Assembly (NCBI GenBank): GCA_965240325.2
Contig: OZ251251.1
Span: 907,389-971,388, forward strand
Reading direction: 5' to 3'
From: Rebecca billardiae RCC1528
Lineage: Eukaryota > Haptophyta
Length of the DNA: 64,000 nt
In this document: positions 11,010 to 30,852 of the stretch, one piece after another
How positions within the stretch are numbered: the stretch's first letter is position 1
Layout: the number at the start of each line of letters is the position of its first letter
The notes under the pieces: generated by a model
What the model was told of the DNA's origin: nothing
The model's input: the letters and a program-made list of their open reading frames with translations, nothing else
Databases searched by the model: none
Translations under genes and position numbers: made by a program

Positions 11010-11342
11010 CCGCCCCGCCACGCCTTGACGAGCGTGTCGCCGGTCCGTTTGCACGCCTCTTCGAGTTGTCTCAAATGGTCTGCACGGCCTCGCGGTCGCG
11101 ACCCTTGTCGGGACGATCATTGAGACACAGAACAGTGCCAGACGGGCACGCGGACTACTCTTACATGAATGTCCATCACCACGTGGCCATGTAGAAGTGC
11201 TGGGTGCGACGCTTTCCTCGCGCTGATGCACTTTCATCATCTTTTTCGAGCTCAGGTCTGGCTTCAGGCACGGCAAGAAATCAGCACTCGTCAACAGCTG
11301 TGCGGATCCGTTATCGCGCCCTTTCGCGGCGCCGCGGGACGA
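11010..11342. repeat. 333-bp loop of the inverted repeat
   Basis: Unique, lower-GC spacer between the arms. It contains CCACGTGG at about 11180 and no convincing gene. An inverted repeat with a spacer of this size could fold as a hairpin or be a foldback-type element. Confidence 0.8.
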
Positions 11343-11728
11343 CATGGCGTGCGCACGTGATGTCGCCATCTCGCCCGGCAGCCGCGCCCGTTCCTTCCCG
11401 ACCACGCCGCGCACGGCGCGCGTGCGGTCGGCTGCGGCGCGGCAAGGCTGGCCTTGACGCAGCGCGCATGTGCGCGCTGCCCTGAGTCAAGGCGAAAGAG
11501 GCGTGGCGCAATGCGCGCGGCGCAGGAGGGCGCCAGATGCTCTCCCGCAACAGCCCGTCCGCACGCGCCGGCTCTGCGGACACATCCGCGCCCGCAGCGC
11601 CGTGCCCCGTGCGCGCCCCGCCAGCGGAGCACCGCCCTCGCCGCCGCTGCCGCCCGGCGCTCAGGAAAAACCTTGAGGTGATGTCGCGCTGGCCGCTCGC
11701 TGGGAGCTCCCGGCCCGGACCTCCCTTG
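11343..11728. repeat. right arm of about 387-bp inverted repeat
   Basis: It ends 84 bp upstream of the ATG of the giant gene at 11812, while the left arm begins about 200 bp upstream of the minus-strand gene starting at 10421. The divergent genes therefore share mirrored 5' flanks. Confidence 0.95.
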
Positions 11729-11811
11729 CGTGCGCCCAAGTCCCTTGGCCCAAGCAAGCGCCCGCGAAACAGACGCGCCTTGCGCGCAGTGGCGCCCGCC
11801 ACTCGGCAGCG

Positions 11812-21108
<9,297 letters not shown>

Positions 21109-21602
21109 CGACTGTGGGCCAACGGCGCGTTACAATACTTTACAATACGGTACCCGCATCGGTCGTACCTGTATTATTCATCGGGTGTCATCGCAGCGGG
21201 TACGCAAGTGGCCGAGATCGCCACCTCGCTTCGTGGCGGAAGCGGCTAATTTGCATCAGATTCGCTCGCGATATTACGTCGATCGCGCCTTCCCGACGGC
21301 GAAACGGGGTCCCCCCCGTCCCGGACGCGCGGCGCAGCCGGTGCTGCGCACGAGGAGAAAAAAGAAGGGCTGCAAACAAGGCGACGACGCGGCCTTCTGC
21401 GCCCGCGTCGCGGGATATCCACGCCCACGCGCTTGCCAAGTGAGAAGAAAAGAAGGCCCGACACTCCTTCGGCACCCTCCTGGGAGAATATCCACGCCCA
21501 CGCGCGCCCCCCGAGCGTCAAAATCGTGGGCACGCGGCGCGGTCACCGCCCTGCGCGAGTGCCAAGTTCTCGCAGCAGCGGCTCGGCGCCACCACCATCA
21601 CC
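21109..21602. other. intergenic with an 18-bp direct repeat
   Basis: Between two plus-strand genes. ATATCCACGCCCACGCGC occurs exactly at 21415-21432 and 21488-21505, 73 bp apart, ahead of the ZIP transporter start at 21603. No coding frame is convincing. Confidence 0.5.
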
Positions 21603-22112
21603 ATGTTCGCGCGCCGCCTCTCGCCCACCGCGCTCGCCGCCGCCGCGCTGTGCGTGCTCCTCGCGCTCCACGTCGCGGCGGCCGAGGAGGAGGACCACCA
21701 CGACGAGCACGAGCACCACGCCGCCGAGGAGGAGCACCACGACGAGCACCACGACGAGGGCGGCCACGACGCGTGGGCGCCCGCGCTCGGCGCGGCGGCG
21801 GTCGTGTCGCTCACCAACCTGATCGGCCTGCTCGTGCTCGCGGCGACGTCGGTGCGCGTGGCGAACCTGCAGACCAAGCTCGCCGCGATGCTCTCCTCCG
21901 CCTTCGCCGCCGGCGTCCTCGTCTGCGCCGCGCTGCTGCTCATCCTGCCCGAGGCGCTCAAGCTGGCGGACGAGGACGCGCACGGCGAGGCGCACGGCGA
22001 GGAGCACGAGGAGGGCGAGAACGCGTGGCAGGTGGGGCTGTGCGCGATGGCCGGCATGTTCGTCCTCATGGTCGTCGACGTCGCCATCCGCCACATGGGC
22101 CCGGCCGACGCG

Positions 22113-22151
<39 letters not shown>

Positions 22152-22739
22152 GAGGCCGCTGCCGGCGACGAGGCGTCGGGCGCGCCGCCGACGAAGATGC
22201 AGCCGCCGCAGCCGGCGGACGCGCAGGTCGCCGTGCCGCACAACACCCCCGCCATCGCCGCGGCCGTCCTCTTCGGCGACGCCTTCCACAACCTCGCCGA
22301 CGGCATCTTCATCGGCTCTGCGTTCCTCTCGTGCCCGTCGATTGGGTGGACGGTCGTGCTCGGCACGGTGGCGCACGAGCTGCCGCAGGAGCTCTCGGAC
22401 TACCTCGTGCTCACGCAGCGCGCGCGGCTGTCCGCGCGGAGCGCGCTGGCGCTCAACTTCCTCTCCAGCCTCTCCGTCTTCCTCGGCGTCGTCCTCGTCC
22501 TCGCCCTCGACGTCTCGCAGCGCGTGGTGGGGCTGCTGCTGGGCGTGGGCGCGGGCGTGTACTTGTACATTGCGCTCGCGGAGTGCCTGCCCGCCGCGTT
22601 CAGGGGGGCGGCGCCCACGCGCGAGCGGCTGCTCGCCACCGGGCTCTTCGCGCTCGGCGCGACGCTCATTGGCCTCGTGCTGCTCTCGCACGTGCACTGC
22701 GACGCGCACGGCGCGCACGACGAGCACGCCGACCACTGA
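21603..22739 (+). CDS. ZIP-family metal transporter
   Basis: 378 aa from an ATG in a good context (ACCATG). A signal peptide (about 1-26) is followed by a His/Asp/Glu-rich lumenal or extracellular stretch (EEEDHHDEHEHH) of the kind that collects Zn2+. Membrane segments then follow, separated by a second His/Glu-rich loop (HGEAHGEEHEEGE) and an Ala-rich cytosolic loop. The ZIP signature helices are clear: GDAFHNLADGIFIG (TM4) and the next helix AHELPQELSDYLV (TM5), holding the metal-binding His, Asn, Asp and Glu. The usual LIV-1/LZT motif is HExPHE; here the second His is Gln (HELPQE). The C-terminus is again His-rich. The predicted role is moving Zn or a related divalent metal into the cytosol from outside or from an organelle. 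Confidence 0.92.
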
Positions 22740-23121
22740 GGCCGCCGCGCCCGCCAGTCGCGGCCCATGCGGGCCATGGCGGCCCGGACGGGCCGCTGCG
22801 GCTCGGCCGTGCCGCCGCCGCGCGGCGCCGTGCGCGGCGCGCGCCCGACGCCCGCCCTAGGTAGTATCGACCGACCGAGCTGCATGGGTCCCACGCGCGT
22901 GCCGTGTCGGCACGCGGCGGGTCCTGGCAGCGCGCCGGCCTTGTCTTTCTCCTCGAGTCGGATTCTGACAGTGCATGAATGACATTAGCTGATATGCGAG
23001 TAGCAGTACAAGTACCATTGTATCATCATACGGTAGGGTGAAACGGCATCATCGGTACCCGCACTACTGTTCTTGTACTACTACAGTATTTTGTACAGTA
23101 GTAACGACGATTCATCCGTGC
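22740..23121. other. intergenic, nothing seen
   Basis: GC falls sharply after 22,960. Several short in-frame ATGs precede the chosen start of the next gene. No element recognised. Confidence 0.4.
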
Positions 23122-24309
23122 ATGACGATGGCCGCCGCCCGCCGCCCCCCTCCGCGCGCCTCAGCATGGCTGCCGCTGCTGCTGCTCGGCGCGGGGCTCG
23201 CGCCGCTCGCGCGCGCCGACGCCGAGCTACCGCCGTTCGTCGCGCCGGACGCACGGCACGCCATGTCGGCCGCGGCGCGCGCGCAGCTCGCGCGCGCGTA
23301 CGCGGCCGCGCGCCGCTGCCCGTGCCCGGGCGAGTGCGCGCGGTGCGAGAGCGTGCACGCGGCGATCGCGCGCGCGTCGCAGGCCGACGGCAACCAGTCG
23401 TGCTTCCTCCACGTCCGCGGCTGGTGGCGCACCCACCTCCTCGCCGTCGCCGCCGCCGTCTCCGCGCACGGGCTGCACACGCCCGCGCTCGTTGCGGGTG
23501 GCGCGCACGCGTACGAGTTTGGCGTCTTCTCGGGGCGCACGATGCGCTTCGTCGACCGGCAGCTGCGCCCGGCGGCGTGGTGGGGGTTCGACTCGTTCCG
23601 AGGGCTGCCGCCCTCCGACGAGCCGTGGCAGGCCGGCGCGCTCGTCGACGACCAGCGCGCCTCGCTGCGCGCGTCGCTCGGCGGCTCGCGCGTGGGCTTT
23701 GTGGCCGGCTGGTACAACGAGTCGCTGCCGCCGCCCGCGCACGTGCTCGCGCGGATGCGGCCCGCGCTGTGGGTGGACGTGGACTGCGACCTGTACATGT
23801 CGAGCGTGCAGGCGCTCGACTTCATGTTCGCCCACGGCCTGATCGTGCCCGGCTCGCTCGTCGGGTACGACGACTGGTGGCAGGAGCCGTGCCGCGGCGT
23901 CGGCAGCCCGCTCGGCTCGGGCGAGGGGCGCGCGCACGTCGAGATGGCGCGCAAGTGGCGCGTGCGCTTCGAGTGCGTCGCCGGGCCGTGCGCGCCGCCG
24001 AGCGCGGGCGCGTGGCCCGCGCCGCGCGCCTTCCCGCCCGGCGCGGCGCACGGCGCCATGTCGCGCGCGCAGGCTCAGTGCTCGGTGCACTCCTCGTGGG
24101 GGCCGATCTTCCTCGTGCGCGAGCTCGGCCCGGCCGTCACGCCCGAGCACGGCTTCCGCTGGGACGCGGCGCTGCGGACCAAGGAGGCGTGGGCGCCCAT
24201 CTGCGCGCTCAAGTCGGCCAACCAGATGCGCGCGGCGGCCGCCGAGCGGGCCGCGCGCGCGCGGCAGGCGGCGCGGCCGCGGCCGCGCGCGCTGGCTGGC
24301 CGCGAGTGA
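23122..24309 (+). CDS. secretory-pathway class I SAM methyltransferase (TylF/MycF-like)
   Basis: 395 aa from ATG 23122. The frame is open back to 23038, but only this start places the hydrophobic core (ASAWLPLLLLGAGLAPLARA) as a signal peptide. The catalytic domain shows YEFGVFSGRTM as the SAM-binding motif I, then WWGFDSFRGLPPSDEPW, the hallmark of TylF-type macrocin O-methyltransferases and relatives. LWVDVDCDLYMSS and LVGYDDWW follow, with acidic residues that bind the metal and acceptor sugar in TylF-family enzymes. Cys-rich CPCPGECARCES near residue 65 fits a disulfide-bonded lumenal protein. The substrate is unknown; a secreted or Golgi glycan is reasonable given the signal peptide. The C-terminal 35 residues are Ala/Arg-rich. 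Confidence 0.82.
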   Translation: MTMAAARRPPPRASAWLPLLLLGAGLAPLARADAELPPFVAPDARHAMSAAARAQLARAYAAARRCPCPGECARCESVHAAIARASQADGNQSCFLHVRGWWRTHLLAVAAAVSAHGLHTPALVAGGAHAYEFGVFSGRTMRFVDRQLRPAAWWGFDSFRGLPPSDEPWQAGALVDDQRASLRASLGGSRVGFVAGWYNESLPPPAHVLARMRPALWVDVDCDLYMSSVQALDFMFAHGLIVPGSLVGYDDWWQEPCRGVGSPLGSGEGRAHVEMARKWRVRFECVAGPCAPPSAGAWPAPRAFPPGAAHGAMSRAQAQCSVHSSWGPIFLVRELGPAVTPEHGFRWDAALRTKEAWAPICALKSANQMRAAAAERAARARQAARPRPRALAGRE

Positions 24310-24924
24310 CGACGACGGCGCCATCATCGTCACGCGGCGGCCCTTGGCGCCTTGCGCTGCAGCAAGCCGCGTATGCCTCATCATGAGGCATGATGGCCCT
24401 GACGCGCGGCCGTCACTCAGTCAGCCGGCCGGGCCGGCCGAGTGTCAGTCGTGACACTCCGGTTCTCTGCAGTCGCAGACCCGGTGCCATGATTCGTGAA
24501 GCAGTAGTCGAACGCCAACCGTATATATATACAGACGATGATGCTGATGAGTCGGGCACAGACGGCGGCACAGCCACAGTCCGGCGACGACGTGACTCAT
24601 ATATCGTCGTGATATGATCAGATGAATATATATATATATATATATATATCGTCAGCAGATATAATCAAGTCATCATCAGAGTGATAACCCCTGTGCCGGC
24701 CTGGGGCCGGCGGTCACCGGCGCCGCGGGCGGGCGCGGCCGCGCGCGAGGCGCGGACCCTCAGCGGCCGCGCCGTCGCACCGTGAGCATCGTCCAATCAT
24801 GGCGCAAATATCCGAATTGAATCTGATGAGAATCATCATCGGGCTCGGCAGAGTCACGGTCAGCGCCTCGCACCGCAGGCGCAGCAGCGGACTCGGCACG
24901 GGCGGCGCGCAGCCTCGGCGCGGC
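24310..24924. other. intergenic with (TA)n tract
   Basis: Lower-GC DNA with TATATATATAC at 24522-24532 and a TA microsatellite at 24626-24649. It lies between the convergent 3' ends of the methyltransferase and DUF1764 genes. No coding frame is convincing. Confidence 0.5.
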
Positions 24925-25229
24925 TCAGATGTAGCAGCAGTCGCAGTCGAAGGGGCAGAGCGGCGTGCCGCCCGACTTTTTCTTCTTGGTGGGCTGCAGC
25001 AGGTGCGTCTTGAAGATGCGCATGCCCTCGTCTGTGCGCCGCCCCGTCCACCCGTCCGCGTCGTACACGCCGCCGAGGCCGTCAGACTCCCAGCGGCCGG
25101 AGCTGCCCACGTAGCGCTCGCGCTCGGCGGGCGCGCTGTCGCCGCGCGCGTCCGGCCCGCCCGCAGCCGCGCGCGCGCGCGGCTCCTCGCGTGCGCGCCG
25201 CTTCTTGCCGCGCGCCTTTTCGCTCGGCT

Positions 25230-25262
<33 letters not shown>

Positions 25263-25416
25263 GCGGCGGCGGCGGCTTGGCCGCGCGCTTGGCCGAGAGC
25301 GCGCCGAAGATGTCGTCGATCTCGGAGCCGCCGCCCGCCGCCGGCGCGCTCGGCTTGGCGTGGCCCTTCTTCCCCGCGCCCTTGGCCGGCCTGGCGGACA
25401 CGTCGCGCGACGCCAT
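24925..25416 (-). CDS. DUF1764-family protein
   Basis: 163 aa. The DUF1764 pattern is present in order: an N-terminal EIDDIFGALSAKR segment, a Lys/Arg-rich basic linker (KARGKKRRAREE), and the conserved end in which a TDEGMRIFKTHLL strand precedes GGTPLCPFDCDCCYI. The Cys cluster CPFDCDCC at the extreme C-terminus is the family's best marker. The protein is small, conserved in eukaryotes and of unknown function; the basic region suggests a nuclear or nucleolar location (inference). Divergently arranged with the VID27-like gene, 217 bp between start codons. Confidence 0.9.
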
Positions 25417-25633
25417 TGCTGACGCGAACGCCCCGCCTGGCGCGGAGTCTGAACCTTACTGTGGGCGTCAATCTCGCCTGCCTGAGCTGTGTGCGTCTCT
25501 TATTCTTAGTAAACTGTACTCCACCTTGGCCGGCTGCTGCGTGCGCCGGCATGAAACGGTCGCGCTTTCAACGGGGCCAAACCACGCGACGGGCGGAGGA
25601 CGAACACACAAGCCCTCCACTCGATCGACGACC

Positions 25634-27092
25634 ATGCCGAGCACGCCGATCGTGCACACGGGCGGGCTGGACGGCGGTCCGCGCGGCAGCGGGTGCGTCG
25701 CGCGCGCACGCCCTCGCCCCCCGCCCCCTCGCCTTCCGCGCACCTCAGCCGCCCTGCCCCCCCCCCTGCCCCTCACCGCCCGCAGCGCGGAGATCCTCTC
25801 GGCACTCGGCTCGTCCCAAAAGAAGCGGCTCTTCTTCTTTGCGGACGAGGACAAGGCGGTGGGCTCGCACGCGGTGACGGACCTGGCGGGCGTGGCGCAG
25901 AGCGTGGACAGCGTGCAGACGTGGGACCGGTGCTCCACCATGCTGCTCACCTCGGCGGACAAGCGCGAGGCGGTGTTGCTGATGGACACGGAGACGGGCA
26001 CCACCACCTCCGAGCTCGTGCGCGCACGCGCGCACGCACCGCGCGCGCGCGCACCGCACGCGCGCGCGCGCGCTGACGCACGACGCGCGCGCGCGATGCC
26101 CTCCCTCCCGCCCTTGCTTTCCCTTCGCCCCGCCCCAGTCCCTCCGGCGTGAGCGCAAGGGGTGGAACCTGCGCGTCGACTCGATAGCGCCGATGCAAAA
26201 GTTCGAGCAGTACCGCAGTGGGCAGGACATCGCGCTGTACGGGCTGGGCGACAACGGGCGCACCGTCTTCCACCTGCAGCACGACGGGCGCACGGGCGAG
26301 AACGTCGAGCAGCACGTGATCGGCGCCGACGCGTGCCGCAAGTACAAGTCGTACGTGTTCACCTGCCAGGCGCAGTCGGGCGCGGGCTACCTCGCGCTCG
26401 GCCGCTCCGACGGCGCCGTCGCGCTGTACGACGCGGTGATGAAGAAGGAGGACGCGACGACGGTGCTCAACGGGCAGCCCGGGCCGGTGACGGCGGTGGA
26501 CCTCTCCGCCGACGGCTCCGAGCTCGTGTGGACCACGCCCGACTTCATCTTCTTCGCGGCCCTGCGCGCGGAGCACTGGGCGCGCGGGCAGAAGGAGAAG
26601 CCGCGCGCGATGCGCCTCGACGTGCGCCCCGAGGACGCGGCGGCGCTCGGGCTGCCCACGCCCGAGTCGGAGGGCGAGGAGGGCGAGGAGGTGCCGCCGT
26701 GGCTCCCCGCGCAGTTCGACGCGGGCGCCGCGGCGCAGGCGAGCGGCGCGCGCGAGAGGCGCGTCGTGTCGTACGCGGGCCACGTGCAGCTCGCGTGGGA
26801 GCTGGGCGCCGTGCGCGCCGCGTACGAGGACGGCGCGGCCGTGTGCTACGGCGTGCCCAAGGCGGTGAGCGCGCGGAGCGCGGAGGAGGACGAGGCGGCG
26901 GACGAGGAGGCGGCGGACGAGAACTCGCCGCCGAGCTCGCAGCGCCAGCTCAGCGTGTGCTCGGGCGCCAAGCAGCCCTCCGCGCTGCGCGGCTCGGCGG
27001 TCGCCTTCCACCGGCAGGTGCTGGGCGGCGTGGGCGAGAGCGTCGACGTGGTCGCGCTCGGCGGCGAGATCGTCAAGTCGCTGCGCTTCTGA
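25634..27092 (+). CDS. VID27-like beta-propeller protein, three exons
   Basis: Exons 25634-25692, 25786-26017 and 26139-27092. Introns are 93 and 121 nt, donors GTGCGTCG and GTGCGCGC, acceptors CCGCAG and CCCAG, phases 2 and 0; total 414 aa. The VID27 C-terminal propeller pattern is recognisable: LLTSADKREAVLLMDTETG, APMQKFEQYRSGQDIALYGL, then VFHLQHDGRTG, KYKSYVFTCQAQSGAGYLAL and GPVTAVDLSADGSELVWTT. In yeast, Vid27 is a cytoplasmic protein linked to vacuole import and degradation. The family's N-terminal PH-like region is missing, so this is a short form carrying mainly the propeller. An acidic loop (EEDEAADEEAADE) lies near the C-terminus. Confidence 0.85.
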
Positions 27093-28134
27093 GGGGCCGG
27101 TGGCGCGCGCAGGCGGCGTCGGCGCGCGCGCGGGGGGGCCGCGTAGTGCTGTCGTCCCGTGTCCGCGACGCTCGGCCGCTCGCGGGGCAGTAACCGCGGC
27201 CGCCTACGTCGTGAGTTGACGGGCCGACGGCGCCGCACTGGCCCCGGGGTCACGGTTGACAGCGCAGTGAGTCCAGTGGCGGCGCCGGCCGCGCCCGCGC
27301 CCGCGCGGATACGCCGCAAACGTACAGCGCAGACGCAGGACGGATCTGAGCGGCGCGGATCGGACTCGTCCCGACTCCCGGTACTGTGTAGTCCGGTACG
27401 AGAACGCCGCGCGCAGCGCACGCGGGCGCCGCGCCGGCCGCCGGTCGTCACTACTGGCACTAGGCGGTCCGCGTCTCTCTCTGCCGCAGAGTACTGCATC
27501 GGCCGCCCGATATATCGCAGTGGCAGCACTCACTATGACGGTTCAGTCGAGTGTCGGTCCGATGAGTCCGATCGTCAGCATATCAGCACATATATCAGCA
27601 GCAGCAGACGTGACTGGCCCGTACTGGGCCACTGGCCGCTCCCGGAGAGTGGCACCGCACCGGCGGTGTCCGGTCCCGCGACTACTGTGAGCGCCGGGTC
27701 CGTCTGCGCCGGGTCGGGCCCGACTCTGCGGCGGCGGTGCCGGGGCCGCCGCGAAAGTACGCACCACGACGATTCCCCCACGGGGACGGCGGTCATTTTC
27801 GTGAGAATCTCAAACGACTGTCCGTACCCGCATTTAAAAGGCACCAGCCTGAACCCTAAACAACCCGATTGTTAAAGAGGCGGCTCCTTTGGTAGGATAC
27901 AACTCCAGCGGCTTGAACAAGCCGCCTTTCAATCTGCCTGCCCAGTTCTCGATCGGCCGCGCCCCGGGGGCCCCCGGCCCGGGCGGCGGAAGGAGGCTCG
28001 GGGAGGGAGGGGAGGATCAGGGCGGGAGCTGCCTCAACGTCAGGCGGCGGTTGGAGAGAAGGCGGCGGGGCGAGCGGCGCGGCGCAGGGCAGGCGCACAC
28101 ACCGCCCACACCGCCCGCATGGCGGGCGCGCGCG
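27093..28134. other. long intergenic stretch, nothing coding seen
   Basis: Frames here are Arg/Pro/Ser-rich and lack conserved motifs. TATATCGCAG and several GTCC repeats occur near 27,510-27,570. The base composition becomes more balanced at 27,790-27,900. Confidence 0.4.
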
Positions 28135-28378
28135 GGGCCGGTGGCACGGCTGCAGCGCGCGCGCACCGCAGGCCTTGATGTGCCCGAGCACACACACACT
28201 CGACGTCGCGCACGGTGCTGCAGCCGACCGACACCCAGCTCTGCGGATGTCTGACCCACGGCATCACGTACTGCACGAACACGTCGCGGCCCGTTAGCAA
28301 CGCCTCGCGGAAGCCATCGTACCGTGTGCCCTGCGACTTGTAGAACTGGACGTTGTGCGGCAGGCCGATCGTCGCCAT
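28135..28378 (-). pseudogene. betaine lipid synthase (BTA1-type) relic
   Basis: From ATG 28378, about 48 codons resemble the N-terminal part of the SAM methyltransferase half of betaine lipid synthases. VQFYKSQGTRYDGFREALLTGRD fits the family's FY.xQAxxYDxFRxxLLxGR pattern, and SWVSVGCSTVRDVE sits where the WVDxGGGTGxNxE SAM loop is expected. The Gly-rich loop is damaged (GCSTVRD), so SAM binding is unlikely. Similarity continues weakly in another frame (HIKACGARALQPCHRP, compare the family's IKxxxxVxxVDLCxPL) and then stops. A truncated, frameshifted copy is the best reading; a functional gene would have to lie elsewhere. Confidence 0.55.
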
Positions 28379-28457
28379 CACCTGCGCGCGTGCTGGGCCG
28401 GACGGCGCGACAGCGCGGGCGGTGGCGCGCGCGGGGGCGAGGCCAAGTCAGCAGGCA

Positions 28458-28466
28458 TAAATATAC
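28458..28466 (-). promoter_or_regulatory. TATA-like box upstream of BTA1 relic
   Basis: On the minus strand TATATTTAT lies about 80 bp upstream of the relic's ATG, in an otherwise GC-rich stretch. Confidence 0.35.
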
Positions 28467-28661
28467 AACTCCGGGCGCGGCGCGCGAGCCCCGCTGCCCC
28501 GAGCAAGGCGCGGGGGCGCAGCGCGCGCCGCGCGCGGCACGCCCACGCAGCATCGGCGTGACACGCTTGGCGTGCGTCGAATCCAAGCGTTGCTGCGGGC
28601 TGCCGCGCTCGCAGTTTAATCAGTACATCACCACGTTGCCATCGTTGCCATCTAGCACAGC

Positions 28662-29114
28662 GCGAAGCTGCACCGCCCGCCGGCGGAGGCTGTGCCCACC
28701 CTCGTCGCGCGGTACAGCAAGATCCTGTGGTCCGTCCAACCCCAGTGACCCGTCCCCCACATCCGCGAGCAGCAGCACGCGGCGATCTTCGGGAGGCTGC
28801 TCACGCGCGTCGCAGCGCACTACCGAGCCGTGGACGCGACCAAGCGGACCGATATCCAGGTCGAGGCCAGCGCGCTCGACGTCACTGCCATCGGCCTCGT
28901 TGCTGAGGACCGCCAGTGTGTTGGCTGCGCGAGCTCGAGCTCCTATCTCATGTGCCGCTTGCCGCTCTGCGGCGCCGGCTGAGACTTCTTCGCGATCGCG
29001 TCTCTCACGGCGATCAAGCAAGGGCACGTGCTCGGCAGCTGGCGAGAGCAACACAGCGTCCGCGAGGTCAGCTGGGTTCTAGCTGCCAACGGCTTGCGCC
29101 CGCGCAACACCTGA
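28662..29114 (+). pseudogene. unidentified decayed gene, one frame with two TGA stops
   Basis: A single reading frame stays protein-like for about 150 codons but is cut by TGA at 28746 and 28980 before a final TGA at 29112. Recognisable helical stretches are AEAVPTLVARYSKILWSV, EQQHAAIFGRLLTRVAAHYR, AVDATKRTDIQVEASALDVT and FFAIASLTAIKQGHVLGSW. No family recognised. Intact amphipathic patterning on both sides of the stops argues for recent decay. Recoding of TGA is possible but has no support here. Confidence 0.5.
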
Positions 29115-30852
29115 CCGCAACGAGCGTCTGCCGGCACGCCGGTGTGGACGCTCGACTTCCAGCACCATTTCAGATGCCATCAAGTCTAGGGAGCAGGCCG
29201 TGTGTAGCGAGTGCTAGAATAAGGCAGACCGCTAGCTGCACTGCGCCCAGCCGCGAGCGCAGTGGTGCCCGTACGCGGCGCTGCGGCACGCACGCGGTGT
29301 GCGCGAGCGCTGCGCGGGCCACCGGCGTGGCCCCGCTGCCCGGGCCGTCCACTCGGCCGCGTGGCGCGCCGCACCCGGCCGTCGCATGGACCCGGCGAGT
29401 GCCAGAGCCGGCGAGCAGTCGTCTACGCTACATCACGGGCCAAGCAGTGGGTAGTCGCGAGCACGATGGACCAAGACGATCTTGCGATGTGGGCGCAGCG
29501 ACGGCAACCTCACTTGGCACGCATCGGCGGCCTGAGCCGCCGGAGTGAACAAAGTCACAGACAAGGGGATGCGTGCGCGGATGCGTGCGTTGGGCTCGGT
29601 GCATTCGCGCGTACATTCTGACACCCACGCCAGCTTCCTCTTCTCCTCCGGCGCACACTGCTTGGGCAGCGCGGGCGCCGTGTGGCGCGAGCACCACGAG
29701 CTCACAGTCTGGCTGACTCGCGCGGCGTCGTGCCGTCTGCACGCACATGTGGCGCACACTACCTCGGGCGGTTCGAGCAATCCATGCGCGCACGCGAATA
29801 CGCCATGGACGCCGCGTCTCTCCCCCGCCCGTTCGGCCCCCGCGCGGCCCTGACTCGACTCGCACCCGTCCGCCGAGACCCAGCCCACTGCCCGCCGACT
29901 ACCGAGGCTTTGGCAGCGGCTCTCGCGCCGGGGCGCCCTTTGCCGGGACGCTCCTTGTGGAACGCGAAGGTCGAGGGGTAGGTGAATAGGGCGGGCGGAG
30001 GTGATTCGAGGAATTGAAGGAACGACTTCATCAAGTGCCACTAATGATTTGCACCCGCGCGAAATACGTACTTACATTACTCCGACGGTACCGCGAGTAG
30101 CTTTGTGAAATAGAGATCGGGACGGAAACCGCCGATTCGAACTTCTCCAAAATGTCCGCCCCTCCCACCCGGGAATCGTCGTGGTGGGTCCGCGCGCGAT
30201 AAGGCGCTGCTAACGGCGCCGTAGTGTCACAGCAGTCGTCGACTCTCGTAGTCGTATCTGACTACACCGTTCCGGCGCACGGTCACTCTGATGACTCATC
30301 AGCCGCGTCTGCCGATCAATCACACAGACCCGTGACACCGCGGCGCCCGCGGACCGCGCCCGGCTCGGCGCTCGGGCCGGTCCGAGCTCCGGAGTCCGGG
30401 CCCGGCCCGGGGCCGACCTGCGGGCACCCGCCACCGGGCCCTGACAGTCCCGGTGACCGGGGCCGGGACCGGGTGAGCCCGCGAGCAGCGCCGCCGGGTC
30501 ACCGGCACGGCCGGCCGCCGCGCCTTCGAGTTCGATCAGTTCCGTCGGGCAGTTACTCCCCGCCAGGCTCAGGCTCGGCCCCGCCGGACTGTGTCTGTCT
30601 GTGGCGCGCCGCGGACGCGCGGCCCGTCAGCGAGGCTGGGGCCGGGCCGCATCGGCTGCCAGGCCGCCGGCCCGCGGGCGCGGTTGCGTCACGCCCACTC
30701 AGGCGCGGCCGACCCGCTTCGACCTGCTGCTGACGGGCAGCCCAGAGCTGGCGCCCTTGGTCAGGCGCCAGCGCAGACGTCCGTCACGTCCCGACCGCGA
30801 GCCTCCGCCGGTGCGGCGGTGCGGCGCCCAGCAGCATCGGGGGGCGGCGCGG
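29115..30852. other. gene-poor stretch
   Basis: No convincing coding frame. 30,030-30,250 is lower in GC. 30,330-30,500 is built of CCGGGCC-type repeats. Some Cys/His-rich frames at 29,640-29,800 break frame repeatedly and may be further decayed coding DNA. Confidence 0.35.

Noticed and set aside
24541-24570. CTGATGAG, hammerhead-like core
   Set aside because: No GAAA half or flanking stems; the similar CGATGAGTCC at 27562 also lacks them.
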